Below are positions 9,000 through 20,607 of a stretch of DNA of 64,000 nt, piece by piece; the stretch's first letter is position 1, and every line of letters begins with the position of its first letter. Source of the DNA: Lunularia cruciata (Eukaryota > Streptophyta > Marchantiopsida > Lunulariales > Lunulariaceae); assembly GCA_948567375.1 (NCBI GenBank), contig OX419756.1:32032552-32096551 (forward strand). The letters run 5' to 3'. A model generated the notes under the pieces. The model saw only the letters and a program-made list of their open reading frames with translations. It made no database searches and was not told the origin of the DNA. The position numbers and the translations under genes are program-made.

Positions 9000-10440
9000 C
9001 CATAGGATGTAGTGAGCACAAGGAAGAGATAGTCTCATTAGTGGTACTAGCCATAGACAAAGTGTGTAGCACTTATGCTGCTCTACTAAACTCTTATGCT
9101 TGGGACCAATGTCATGCATTGTCATAATTGAGCAGACTCTGTGATATTTTGTGACAAAACTTGTCTCCTAAAACATGTAGCTCAAATAGTCTCCTCATCT
9201 AAGGCAACCTAATCCCCCGCTCAAAATTGGTGAAATCTAGTAGCCACCTGTCTATGCTCTACACTTCTCCTTCTACCATAACAAAGGCACCATGAAGGGA
9301 GTAAGAGGAATAAGAACCATGTTAACCCGTCCAAGAGATCACATGCCAAACTATCAAGTGGTAGGCAAAAAACTTGTCTAGCCTGATCATGGAGTGTAGA
9401 AGGTAGCCCATAGAATAGCTGTGGACATGGAAAACTAAAAAAATAGACTATTCACTCATATGTATATGTAGGTGATCTCTCCAAAATTCAATCATAAATT
9501 TTAGCTCATTTCTTCTTTTCTCTCCTACTTGTTGATCCTCTCTCTCTCCCAAAATCTCAAGTTTGGAGGTTTCAATAGGGGGTTTCAGATATGCAATTTA
9601 GGTGTATCATCTAGGGTGCATGTATTGTATAATATTTTGCAAGACCCATAAATTAAAATAAGGTAATGAAAAATTGAATGCTTGGTAGATAGGCCCTACA
9701 TGCTATAGCAAGTTTTTATATGTTTGTTCCACTTTTGCAAGTTTATTCACATGCTTTTATGTGCCATTTCATTCTTGCAAGTTTGGCTTGAATTATAGGA
9801 GTTTGAATCTCATTAAGAGTAGATTTAAATCTATCCCAACTTGCAATGTATCACAAAGATAGAAACATGCTATAGGAATTAAAATTTGAATACATTTTGT
9901 AAGGTAGAATTAATAGGACTCCATAAGAAATCCAATCTTGCAAGTTCAGGTTCAATTAGGGGAGTTTAAATCCTCTTAAGACTAGCAAGTTTAAACCTAT
10001 CCCAACTTGCATTGTATCACAAGGATAGAATGGCCATGTGTAGGAATCATGGACCCACAATTGTAGGAGTTGATGCAAGGAATGCAAGGGATATTGAACA
10101 AGTTTTAGGAAATCAAGATGAACATGGAGGAATTGCAAAACCAAATACATACTGTCAAGGACAATCAAGTAATGCAAGAAGTGGAGTTGTCTCAACAACC
10201 AACACCAACAATCAAAGTACTTGGAGAGTTATGCATGCCGATGATATTGATTCCAATCAACAATCAAGTCACATTGTTACTATGAATGAAAAAGACATGC
10301 AACATCAAGCCTTACAAGGGACAATGTTCCATGGGAATAGTGGAAAATTGAATTTCAAGAATGAATCAATACTTTGATTGTTCACAACAGAAATCACTCA
10401 TCATTTTGCAGGTGTGTTTGCGTGTGGGTACTTGATCAAT
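9000..10440. other. AT-rich spacer with a short duplication and one unrecognised ORF
   Basis: No known gene. A segment of about 90 bp at 9777-9865 recurs, diverged, at 9937-10028 (shared core includes cctatcccaacttgca). A 121-codon plus-strand ORF (10012-10377) is rich in Asn, Gln and His, has no recognised motif and begins inside the second repeat copy. It may be chance or a transposon remnant. Confidence 0.4.
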
Positions 10441-10544
10441 TGTAAAAGACCAAATCCGAGGAGAGAAATAAGAGAATGGAAATTCACATTGAGACACTTG
10501 AATGAGGGAAAACTACAAATGCCTAGCATGAGCTTTGGCTTTGG

Positions 10545-10552
10545 TATTTATA
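10545..10552 (-). promoter_or_regulatory. TATA box of chromovirus LTR
   Basis: TATAAATA on the minus strand, about 320 bp from the LTR start. The closest heat-shock-like GAAGCTTC lies about 20 bp upstream. LTR B keeps the same sequence; LTR C has it altered. Confidence 0.55.
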
Positions 10553-10717
10553 AGTAGCATACAAGGCCCTCAAGAAGCTTCCTAGTTAACTTGGCTTGCA
10601 CTCTAAGAAAGTGGCTCAAGGAAGCTTCTTGAGAAGCTTCTCAAGGGCCTTGTATGATACTTAGCAAGAAGCTTCCTTCTAGAAGCTGCCTACTTGGCAT
10701 GCAAGCTAAGCTAGTTA

Positions 10718-10732
10718 GAAGCTTCTAGAAGC
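10718..10732. promoter_or_regulatory. Heat-shock-element-like trimer in LTR A
   Basis: GAAGCTTCTAGAAGC fits the HSF recognition pattern GAAnnTTCnnGAA exactly. The equivalent positions are preserved in LTR B (14062-14076, GAAACTTCTAGAAGC) and LTR C (15231-15245). It lies about 165 bp upstream of the TATA box. Function is inferred from the motif only. Confidence 0.5.
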
Positions 10733-10869
10733 TACTTGCTTGGGGCGCAAGTTAACTAGTCAAGAAGCTTCCCAAGAAGCTTCCTAGATTTTTTTGGAAT
10801 ATTTAAGGCTAATTTGGCTTATTCTCTACTTTCTAACCTTACTAACTATGTTGCTAAACTCCATATTGT

Positions 10870-11078
10870 TACATACTCACCCTGTTAGTTGGTGACATCC
10901 TCGTTGCCATTGAAGCTTCAAACTCCTGGATGGCCGTTGGTTCATTCTGGAGGTGAAAAAGAGGTTCTCATGTGGCATCATGAAGGGGATACCCTTTCCA
11001 AAGGACCTTGTACTCCATATGTTGGCAGTGTTCCTATTGGATGTAGTGACGTGCAAGGATACAATCAACTTCATACTC
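10870..11078 (-). pseudogene. Chromodomain at integrase C-terminus
   Basis: The minus-strand frame reads EVDCILARHYIQ, a TAG at 11036-11034, then MEYKVLWKGYP, DATWEPLFHL and AIQEFEASMA before a stop just inside the LTR. The blocks V/D-x-IL, Y-x-V-x-WKGYP, ATWEP-x-x-x-L and I-x-x-F are the chromodomain signature that ends chromovirus integrases and guides insertion into methylated chromatin. It directly abuts RT-connection sequence, so the rest of the integrase is deleted. Confidence 0.75.
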
Positions 11079-12183
11079 CTCATGCCCGTACTTCTATAGC
11101 ATCCTTTAGAGTAGGCCAATTAGTAATGGCCTTGATTTTCTCCTCTTCCATCTTGATCCCCTCCAATGAGATCTTGTGACTCAAGAAGGTAACTTCCTTC
11201 TGCCAAAAGGCACTCTTTGTTTCCTTATAATAAAATTTCTATTGTTGTAGTCGTCTTAGGACTTCTTGCACATGATTCATGTGTTCTACCTTCATCTTGC
11301 TATAGATTAAGATATCATCCAAGAACACCACCATGTACCAATCTCATATTCTATCTAACACTCAATGCATCTGATCCATCAAGATTGTTGGAGCATTAGT
11401 GAGTCTAAAAGGTAGAACTCTCTGCTCAAAATACCCATACCTTGTGCAAATGGCAATCTTTTTCATATCTTTACTATCAATGGGGATTTGCCCATAGCCA
11501 CTACAAAGATCCAACTTGGAAAAGTAACATGCTCCACTTAGTTGATCAAGCAAGTCATCAATCCAAGGCAAGGAATATGCATTCTTCACGGTTTGCTTAT
11601 TGAGTCCACAATAATCAATACAAAAACAAAGTCCTCCATCCTTCTTTGGAACAAATAGTATCGGTGCTCCCCAAGGCAAGGTACTATGTCGTATGAAGTG
11701 CTTCTCCAACAACTTTGTAAGTGTTGTTTGCAACTCCTCCAACTCCTTTGGTGAGAGCCAATAGATCGGTCTACTCACTAGAGTACTCCCTAGCAATAAC
11801 TTGATCTTGAAGGGCATACATTGATCAAAAGGTAATCCTTTTGGCAAATCATCCAGAAACATATCTTCAAACTCCTGAACTATCAGATCAACCATTGCTT
11901 GATGAGGCTCTTGGCCCTCCAGAGATTTTTCTTGTGCAATTGGCTTGATCCACACCGCAAATATAGACTTATTTTCCTCCAAAGCTTGATCTATGGCTAC
12001 TTTACTAACTATCTTCTCTTCCAAGTACTCATCTCTCTTCCAAGCTTGCTCCATGGTTGCCTTTTTAGCAAACTTCCCATCTTGGGACTCATCTCCCTTC
12101 AACATTTGCTCTATGGCTACCTTCTCGACAAACTTCTCATCTTGGGACTGACTATTCTTAGGTGTCTTACTCAGAGGTGCCAA
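11079..12183 (-). pseudogene. Chromovirus reverse transcriptase
   Basis: An open frame from 12183 to 11362 holds [17 protein letters not shown], then [40 protein letters not shown] and LTNAPT, all standard RT blocks. After a stop, FLDDILIYS (about 11311-11334) supplies the catalytic YxDD-type motif, followed by KISLEGIKM and ITNWPTLKDAIEVR at the RT/RNase H connection. There the sequence jumps to the chromodomain. The N-terminal 60 residues are three diverged 20-residue repeats. Confidence 0.82.
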
Positions 12184-12228
12184 ACAACCTAATCAGAAAT
12201 TCCTACCTTGATTTTTTACTTGAATTTG

Positions 12229-12530
12229 TTATCGGGTCCAATCAAATTGAACCTTATGACGTTCAAGCCAAGATAGACCCAGAATGATATCATAGTGTAG
12301 AGGCGCCACTAAAAACCTCATACACTCCAAATACTCCTTCCCAATCTTGAAGGTAATAGGATGCGAGGTGCAAAATGCAAAACCCTTTTTACTATCCGCT
12401 ATCATCAAACTACTTCCAATCACTGGCTTGAAAAGAATACCCAATTACTTTGCTACTTGCATAGACATGCAATTCTCTAAACTTCTAGAATCAACCAAAG
12501 TCATACAACCCTGATCAGATATCATACCTT
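12229..12530 (-). pseudogene. Chromovirus aspartic protease
   Basis: The minus-strand text has LVDSRSLEN where a DSG/DTG catalytic triplet is expected (Gly replaced by Arg, about 12495-12510), then a stop, then GILFKPVIGSSLM and YDIILGLSWLERHKVQFDW, the conserved end of the domain. It sits between the gag zinc knuckle and RT, as it should. Confidence 0.65.
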
Positions 12531-13767
12531 GCAAGTGAAGCAAACTTGCAAAGGTCGAGCCTTCAATCCCATTGGAACTAATCAAGCTCCCAATAGGCGG
12601 CTCAAAATCTCCTACTGGGATTCCTTGTTTCCTTGATCATTTTGTTCCACAAACTCCATCTGGGCAACTTGTCAAGGTTTCCCATTCCTAAGTAGGCATT
12701 CAACAATGCGATGTCCAAATTGGCAACAATAAAAACAACCTCCATTTTGTTGTAATCTTTCTCTATCCGCTGTACCAAGTGGTTTCCGTTGGATAAAATT
12801 AATCTCTATTGGTGGTGGTTCTTCCACCCGTGCATAATGTATTGGTAGGCCTTGTGTTGGTCGAGGTCAAGACTAAGTCATTTCAACCAAGGAATCAAAG
12901 CACCCAGCCAATTGTATGGCTTCTACATTTTGTGGTTCGCGCATGGTCACCTCCAATTTGGTTTGTGACTTCAATCCTTGCACAAATTGATCTAGAACTT
13001 CACCTTCTTGTATATCTGGAATCTGCATGATGATGTTCTAAAATTGCATGATGTAGCTCCTTATTGAGCCAACTTGCTTCAACTTTGCCAATTTATCTCG
13101 CCCGGCTTGGGTGGCATTTATAGTTTGAAACCGACCCAATATTACATCTTGAATTCTGTCCATGTCAAAATTGGTGCAACGATCTGTCGTTCAGCTTGCT
13201 CCACTCAGAATTGCCACCAAAGTTTTGCCATACCATCTAATTTGCTAGAGGCCAAGAAAATCTATTTCAATTCATCTTGATTGGTAGTTTCAAAGTAATG
13301 TTCATAGTCAAACACAAAATTCTCCACTGTGCCCAAAGATTCTAGCCTTCAAACACCTTGGGTTTTGGAAATTGAATGTGATCTTCTCCATCTCAAATTG
13401 GTGCTCTTTCTATATGTTCTCGTTGTTGCTGATCTCATTCATCCAGCAATCAAGTAAGGTGCTTGATTTGTTGTTACATCGTAAGGAGAATGTCCGGTAT
13501 TGCCACCATAGCTACTACTTTATCCCACTATTCCCAATTTATCTAATTGATTAGCACATAGATGCAGCATGTCCACCATTCTCCATAAGTTACAACCAGA
13601 AGTATCAAGGCTTCCTTAGACACGGTGATCATATGTAGAAAATCTTGCCCAAAGCGCAAGGTGATGAATTGTGTGAAATGATGCTTGGGTAATATCTAGA
13701 CATGAAAATCCCAATGGTTTGGCAGAAGTGGATTTGGTGGTCCATAAATTCCATCCATCCCATTCTT
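12531..13767 (-). pseudogene. Chromovirus Gag with CCHC knuckle
   Basis: Minus-strand fragments include a zinc knuckle CFYCCQFGHRIVEC (12698-12738) and upstream REPQNVEAIQLAG, typical of the Gag region that precedes it. Stops and frameshifts interrupt it throughout. The 5' part (13031-13767) is duplicated at 14219-14963. Confidence 0.65.
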
Positions 13768-13779
13768 GCTCTGATACCA
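13768..13779 (-). other. Primer-binding site, initiator Met-tRNA
   Basis: TGGTATCAGAGC on the minus strand, one base after LTR B. This is the standard plant initiator-methionine tRNA primer site. Confidence 0.9.
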
Positions 13780-13780
13780 A

Positions 13781-14218
13781 TGTAAAAAACCAAGACCGTG
13801 GAGAGAAGTAGGAGAATGGAAACTCACATTGGGACACTTGAATGAGGGAAACTCCGAATGCCTAGCATGAGCCTTGGTTTTTGTATTTATAGGTAGCATA
13901 TAAAGCCCTTGAGAAGCTTCTCAAGAAGCTTCCTCGAGTCGCTTTCTTAGATTGCAAGCCAAGTTAACTAGGAAGCTTCTTGAGAAGCTTCCTAGAAGCT
14001 AGAAGCTTTTAGAAGCTTCCTTCTAGAAGCTTCTTACTTGGCATGCAAGCTAAGCTAGTTAGAAACTTCTAGAAGCTACCTGCTTGGGGCACAAGTTAAC
14101 TAGTTGGGAAGCTTCCCAAGAAGCTTCTTAGATGCTTCTAGAATATTCTAGGCTAATTTGGCTTATTCTCTTCTTTGTTAGCCTAACTTACTTAGTCACT
14201 AAACTCCATATTGTTATA
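13781..14218 (-). repeat. Chromovirus LTR B (5' LTR of main copy)
   Basis: 438 bp, starting tgtaaaaaacc and ending ttgttata (one change from the ttgttaca end of A and C). It shares the GAAGCTTC-rich U3 and the TATAAATA box, and is followed on the minus strand by a primer site. Confidence 0.85.
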
Positions 14219-14963
14219 ATGGTGTTCTAGATTTGTGTGATGTAACTTTTATAGAGCCAATCTGTTTCAACTTTGCCAACCTATCACGTGTAGCTCGTGT
14301 GGTATTTATAGCTTGGAACCAACTAATTATTGCACTTTTGAATTCTGCCCACATCAAGATTGGTGTAAAAATTTGTCATTCAACTTGCTCCACTCAAAAT
14401 CTCCACCATAGCTTTGCTACTCCATCCAATTGGGTAGAAGCCAAGGGAATCTAATTTTGCTTGTCTTGTAGATTGGTAGCTTCAAATAACATCCACAATC
14501 AAACAAAAATTTCTCCACTACACTCAAGAGATTCTTGCCTTCAAATACCTTGGGTTTAGGAAATTGGATTCAATCCTTTCCTTCTCAAATTGGTACTCTC
14601 TTTACATGCTTTTGTTGTTGAAGATCGCATTCATCCAACAATTGAGGAAGGTGTTCAATTTTTTATTACATAGCAAGGATCACATCGGGCATTGCCGCCA
14701 TGTTTGCTACTCTATCATTCCACCACCCCTAATCTATCTTATTTATAAAACACATAAAAGTAGCACATCCACCGTTCTCCATAATTTACAACCGAAAGCA
14801 CCAAAGGTTCCTCAGAGATAGTGATCATATGCAAAAAATCTTGTCCAAAGTGTGAGGTGATGAATTGTGTGAAACAATGCTTGTGTAGTACTTGGACATG
14901 AAAATCCCAATGGTTTGGTAGAAGTAGATTTGGTGGTCCATAAATTCCATCCATCCCATTCTT
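14219..14963 (-). pseudogene. Duplicated chromovirus leader/gag fragment
   Basis: This repeats 13031-13767 with divergence in the same orientation (shared blocks such as gagccaa...tgtttcaactttgccaa and catcccattcttgc). It breaks off exactly at the outer end of LTR B. It represents the start of a second copy. Confidence 0.75.
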
Positions 14964-14975
14964 GCTCTGATACCA
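14964..14975 (-). other. Primer-binding site of second chromovirus copy
   Basis: TGGTATCAGAGC on the minus strand adjoining LTR C, identical to the site next to LTR B. Confidence 0.88.
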
Positions 14976-14976
14976 A

Positions 14977-15388
14977 TGTAAAAAACCAAGACCAAGGAGA
15001 GAAATAGGAGAATGGAAACTCACATCGGGACACTTGAATGTGGGAAAACTCCAAATGCCTAGCATGAGCTTTGGTTTTGGAATCTATAGGTAGTCTACAA
15101 GGCTCTTGAGAAGCTTCTCAAGAAGCTTCCTTGAGCTACTTTCTTAGAGTGCAAGCCAAGTTAAATAGAAAGCTTTTCAAGAAGCTTCCTTCTAGAAGTT
15201 GCCTACTTGGCATGCAAGCTAAGCTAGTTGGAAGCTTCTAGAAGTTACCTACTTGTGGTGCAAGTTAAGATAGTCAAGAAGCTTCCCAAGAAGCTTTCTA
15301 GATATTTCTAGAATATTCTGGGCTAATTTGGTTTATCCTCTACTTCATTAGCCTTACTAACTATGTTACTAAACTCCATATTGTTACA
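14977..15388 (-). repeat. Chromovirus LTR C
   Basis: 412 bp from tgtaaaaaacc to ttgttaca, the third family copy. It has the GAAGCTTC-type array, with the trimer at 15231-15245. Confidence 0.85.
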
Positions 15389-18129
15389 TTTGAGCAAGGT
15401 TGGTTTACACTTGAAATTGACTTGTTGGGCAACCAAAGTGGGATTTTTAGTTTGGTGAGACCTTCATGAAAGGTCTATATACAACAAGGAGACTTATCAG
15501 ACTTTGTTGTGTAGCCCTTTATGTTGGGGAACATTGTAGTTGTTGGACTTGGGCTAAAGAAGACCTCTTTTGTAGCCCTCCAATGGTAAGAGATATCCAT
15601 TTTAGATCCAAATATCTCTAGAGGGTGGTTTTACATAGTACATCACATATGGGGAGCTCATTGTCCTGATTCAACATGTTCATTTGATTGATAATTTGTG
15701 GTGAGAGCTCTTCATTTTGACAATAGCAAAGTTGTTTGATGTGCTAGTTGGTAGAGTAGAATTGTACCTCGTGGGTTTCAACATTGACTATTGGGAGGAG
15801 ACAATTTCATATAAGCTAGGTTGGAAATTACGTGAGGGATGTTTATGTCACCTACTGTTATACTTTAATAGTGGTAATCTAGGCTCACTTCAATCAAAGA
15901 CCATAGCATAAGTTTTAGCTTTCAATGGTTCCATTACTTGGCTTTGTGGATTATTAATGGGGAATACCCATGCATTGATCACTCAAATTTGGAGTAAAAT
16001 TAGGGTTTTTCCATCCACCTTTGATGTTCTTCTATGGAATTCTAATGAGGAGTTATAACATCATGCAAATAGGTTGGTGCATTAGACTTGGTGTGGAGCC
16101 TTTGTACCACTTGTAAACCAATTTGAGGATGAGCTTTCAAAGTCTAGCACCTTATCATTTGTGGATACCAGACTTATTGCTTGGAGTTGTTTGGTGGGAT
16201 TAGCACTAGGCTAGCTATAGTACTATATGTAGGCATACAAATTTAGAGGTACTTGTATGTGGGGAGATATGAAACTACTAGAAGAATCTCTTTACATCAT
16301 GGGGTAAACTTGGCGTATCAATATCTTGAATTATTACCAATATTAACAATCAAGGGTTGCTTTATGATCCTACCAATAGATATTTCCTCATTAGGTGCAT
16401 AGAATCTTCAAAAACATAGTCCCATTGATTTGGTGATTTTTGGATGGCCAAGTTAGGGATATACTTGTGTTGGCCAAGGTCAAAGTATAAAGGATCTCTA
16501 TTTTGGTGTGTTTTGGGAGATGTTATGTTTATATTGACATTAATTTATTTCTCTTGCCTACATTTTGGAGAACATTTCTTTGATGGGTGATTTTAGCACA
16601 TGGGTGGTAACGAGTACACATTAGGTTCATTTTTGGATGGGATCTATTGTGTTGTTAGATGCAACCAATGTTGTATCATAAGATCATTATCTTTGTCTTT
16701 GGTGGACAAAGCTCTTACCTAAGGACGTTCTACATTGTGTCTATGATGGTATTTAGCAACCACACATCTAATTGTTGATTATATCTAGGATGTCGTGCAC
16801 TAGTCTCAAACAATAGTAGTGGCTAAAAGAGCACCTATGGTAATGGTGAACCTTGTTGGGCACCCCAAACTACTTTACTTGCACTCATGAGTTTCTCAAA
16901 CTCCCATCCTTTTCAAGAGAGAGAGAGAGAGGTCCTAAACTTGTTTGGAACTCATAATAACAATAGTTGGTGGAGCCGAAGGCCAATGAGAGATACTAAG
17001 CAACGGGTTTTTGTACCAATATTATTGATATTTCAATAGTGCTAAAGGTATTAGGTATCAGGTCTTAGGTTAGGGTATGGACTTGAACCTATTGACCAAG
17101 ATTGTGAGCCTTGGATTGGTTGAGCAATTGTAATACCATTAGCCAGACATATTATCTAGAGATGGAAATTGACTTGGTTATATTTAGAAGGATTTTATTT
17201 ATGATGATCTAAGTAGATCAGATACAAGTGTCACCAAAGAGTACTTCCAATATTAGAGTAGAGGCCAAAAACACCTTGAAAACTTTAGAGCCAATTTTGA
17301 ATGTCTAAATGGATGAATTAGGCCTTGAAAATTGAAATATTCTCCCTCTAAGATAAAAAGCAATGCCTTCTCCTCCATGTTTGTCTTGTTGAGAGCTTTC
17401 AAGTGGTAGCTCACCCATGCAGTTCTAAGATTCTTACAAGAATATTCCTCAAAGATTCTATTTGGTCAAACTTGTTTGACCAACCAAATAGGACAAGGAT
17501 CAACATATCACCCATCCATGTGACTAATTTAAGGATAGAGCTTGCAAACATGTCACCAATCCATGTATCTAATCCAAGAGTGGAGCTCCTTTTGAAGGGA
17601 TACCTTTGTTATATAATGAAGACAAGGTGCTCCTTTGGGGCATTGGAATATTGAGAGATGAAATCTTGTGTATCTCTTATGTTTCTCTTGGAGGTTCTCC
17701 TATCCTTGAACATTACAACAAGACATGATGCCTTTGATAAGCATCACTACTTGGACACTTATGAGTTCTATGCCTATCAAGGTGATTCAAGCACATGTTG
17801 GAAGCAATGGACCAAGTGTGCATGGTATTTTTAGGACATAGCCAATGACTTCTAGTGAGAGTGGTCTAATTGAGGTGCATCCAAATAAGCATGGTCTACT
17901 GGGATTACACTCTTGGTCTATTGGAGATGCAACTAGAGGACGTGTGAAGCTTGTAGCCAAAGCAAAGGGAGTTTTTTGCTCTCAGGTTAGCGACTCTAGC
18001 AGTTGGAAGCATGATATAATTGCTCCTACGGCCCATTGTAGTAGCCTATAAGTGAATCATCCACTCCTACATCAATTATAGAGAATACTTGGGAGCCAAA
18101 CATTAGACCCAAGCTTACAAGAGAGGTAA
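15389..18129. other. AT-rich repeat DNA without recognisable gene
   Basis: Only short frames, none with known motifs. A (GA)n run lies near 16918. The right part probably holds the decayed gag and leader of the plus-strand gypsy relic that follows, but I see no diagnostic motif. Confidence 0.4.
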
Positions 18130-20400
18130 GATGGAGAGTTTGGAGGTTTTTGAGGAGCTGTACAAGTTATTTTGCCTTCAATGTGGATGAATTGGGTGTT
18201 TTAAAAGGACTTGGTATTTGGATTGAGCTGACTAGTGATACATCAATTTTTGTATGTCCTTACATATACAATGATATAGAGAGAGCCTTGATTTAAAGCC
18301 AAAGTAGAGACCTTTGTGAGGTTGGTTTGGTAGAGATTTCACATGGAAAGTATGCTTCAACTCCACATATGCCAACCAATAAGGATATGCATGGCAATTG
18401 CATAAATAGAAGGATGTATGAAGATTACCATACTATCAATCAACAGACTAGGGCTTAATAGTATATTATGTTTACATTGGAGGAAATCTCTGATGTGATT
18501 GGGCATGCAAAGATCTTCAGTAATTTGGATCTTCAAGCAATGTACCATTATTTTCAAATCAAGGAGTAGGACAAGTCCAAGATAAAATTTTGGGCTTTTG
18601 ATCCTCACTATAAAGATGTTATGTATCACTGGTGTTTTTTACCATTTGCGTTAAATAATGCTCTTGCCAAGTTCCAAAAGGTCATGGATAGGATCCTAGT
18701 GGGATTGGATTTTGCTTAGTGTTATATTAATGAAATTTGGGTCTATAGCACTATTATGGAGAAGCATGAGACACATTTGTTATGATGTTTGAGAAATTTC
18801 ATGGACTGAAACTACATCTTGGGGAGTGCAAATTCTTCCACAAGCAAGTTGAGTATTTGGCTCACGCTATATCTTGGTAGAATTGGTGTTCAATAGACCA
18901 AGGTAGATGCTATTGCACCTATTCCTTGGTTGATAGATGTGAGTAGAGTGCAAGCATTCCTTGGGTTGGCAAACTTCTTTTTCCAATATGTTAGAGGATT
19001 TAATGTCATTGCCAAAGCCTTGAAAAAGTTGACCAAGCTTAAACAAGAGTGGTGTTGGGAAGATGAGCAAGTGAGAGCTTTTATAGAACTCAAGGAGAGG
19101 TTGAAATCTACTCTTATTCTTAAGAGACCAATCATAAGACAACAACCCAGGTTCATATTGATTATAATACATTGGAGCTTGGATCAATGTTAACCTAAAA
19201 GGATGATGAGGAGAAGGAGTTTGTGGTGGCCTATGCTACTACTTCCAATAATTTGATAGAGGCAAAATATAGTTCACATGAGAGTGAGTGTTTGGAAATA
19301 GTGTGGAAAATAGCACATTTTCAATGTTATCTATTTGGTAACCTTTCATTCTCATCACTAATCATCAAGCACTAAAGTGGTTGCTAGAGTCCAATAAGGT
19401 TTCAAGGAAGCTTGCACAATGAGCTCTAATTGTACAGGAGTATAATTTTGTGATTTTTCATAGACTTAGAGTGGTGATGTAGATAGGTGGAGTAGAAAAT
19501 CATGTTCCAACCAACAAGATCAAAACTAAGCACATTGGCATAATGAGAAAAATGAGGAGATTGTGCAAATTTTGCATGCATTTGCCTTTCTATTTGTATT
19601 TTTTGAAGCTTTGATTTTATCTCTCAATACAAACAAGAAGAGTTGTCAATGTTTAAGATCCAAAGGGTGGAGATATTGGTAAAAGTTAGCAACACATTCA
19701 TGATGATGCCTTAGTGATGGATTAATTATGCATTGGTGTTATGGGTGGCATAATTGGTATGAAGGAAGGAGACAATGTCCTTGAACAATTGATAACAAGG
19801 AGCACAACTTTAAATTGGAAGGGAAACATCTTATGTGTATGGGACAATGGTAGAGTTAAAAGTGGCATCTCTTCTATCTCAAAGACCATATTTGGTATGA
19901 CAAGCTCATGAGGATATAGGATATTTTGGAATAAAATGGACATATAACTTACTCCATAGTCATTATTGGTAGTGAGGTGTGCAGACCAATGTACAATAGT
20001 TTGTTGCTAAATGTGTGGTTTGTGACCAAGTTAGAGCATCATTTAATGTTTCTATGCCACAATTACACCTACTATCTATCATGGGGTTGGAGATTATATA
20101 TATCTAGAGTAGATTGCACCAACAATACTGGATGTGACTATAGGTTGCACTATCTTGAAAGTGTGCAAGGTCTTGCCTTCTAGAGCCCTCATATTAGAAG
20201 GATGCAATGGTGTTGTTTGGAAGGATCATGTGTGCCAATCCACCTCCCAAACATTGATAGCACTATGGATCCATGTTTTGCAATTGTAAGTGCAGCCTTC
20301 TAATGTATGTTATGTGGCTCTTTTGGTAGGGTTACTACTATGTTGGTGTGTGATAGTTATTTGAGAGGATGGCATATGGCATATTTGACTCCTCCCCTCA
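18130..20400 (+). pseudogene. Old Ty3/gypsy pol relic
   Basis: Plus-strand text in broken frames: an RT lead-in (about 18166-18360, resembling the IELTDD and GLVE-type blocks), LEEISDVIGHAKIFSNLDL, LPFALNNALAKFQKVMDRI, and a degenerate active site reading CYINEIWVYS instead of YIDD. Then VQAFLGLANFFFQYV (connection, 18930-19193), RNase H remnants to about 19560, and an integrase zinc-site remnant, CVVCDQVRAS (about 20005-20040). Asp-to-Asn/Glu changes in the active site plus many stops make it inactive. No LTR was recognised. Confidence 0.72.
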
Positions 20401-20607
20401 TGGTGGTTCCTTAAGGACAACGACTATTCCCTTGATGTACTTGATCTATACCTAGTCTACTCTTTATGGGATATAGATTGTAGACAAGCAAGTTATGATG
20501 GAGCTCAATAGAACCTGGCCTCTTGATCTTTGCTCTCCATAGGGCATATCACATACTTAGACTATATATCTATTTGGAGTTAGAGGGACCTAATAGTAGG
20601 ACAATTG

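Larger units (their letters stand above)
6868..9000 (-). mobile_element. Decayed non-LTR retroelement, interrupted by gypsy insertion
   Basis: Read on the minus strand, ordered RT pieces appear: motif A (VDVENTFN, about 8490-8525), the QQGDPLG block (8312-8338), a damaged FADD-type active site followed by a THIVGP-like block (about 8205-8235), the thumb ending with GVPLGS (7971-8171), and a C-terminal Cys/His domain (6868-7326). The order is that of a non-LTR retrotransposon. Many stops and frameshifts show it is dead. Its 3' end is cut exactly where the gypsy LTR begins. The 5' limit near 9000 is a guess. Confidence 0.75.
10441..10873 (-). repeat. Chromovirus LTR A (3' LTR)
   Basis: Begins tgtaaaagacc and ends ccatattgttaca, i.e. 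TG...CA on either strand; 433 bp. Seven exact GAAGCTTC octamers lie at 10574, 10621, 10633, 10668, 10718, 10764 and 10776. On the minus strand these fall in U3 upstream of the TATAAATA box at 10552-10545. Confidence 0.85.
10441..15388 (-). mobile_element. Chromovirus (Ty3/gypsy) complex with three LTRs
   Basis: On the minus strand: LTR C (15388-14977), primer site, partial gag, LTR B (14218-13781), primer site, gag, protease, RT, chromodomain, LTR A (10873-10441). The main copy (14218-10441) is internally deleted: RT runs into an integrase-terminal chromodomain with RNase H and the integrase core missing. The upper unit (15388-14219) is a second copy reduced to LTR, leader and part of gag, and its gag matches 13031-13780. 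Numerous stops show it is non-autonomous. Confidence 0.85.
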
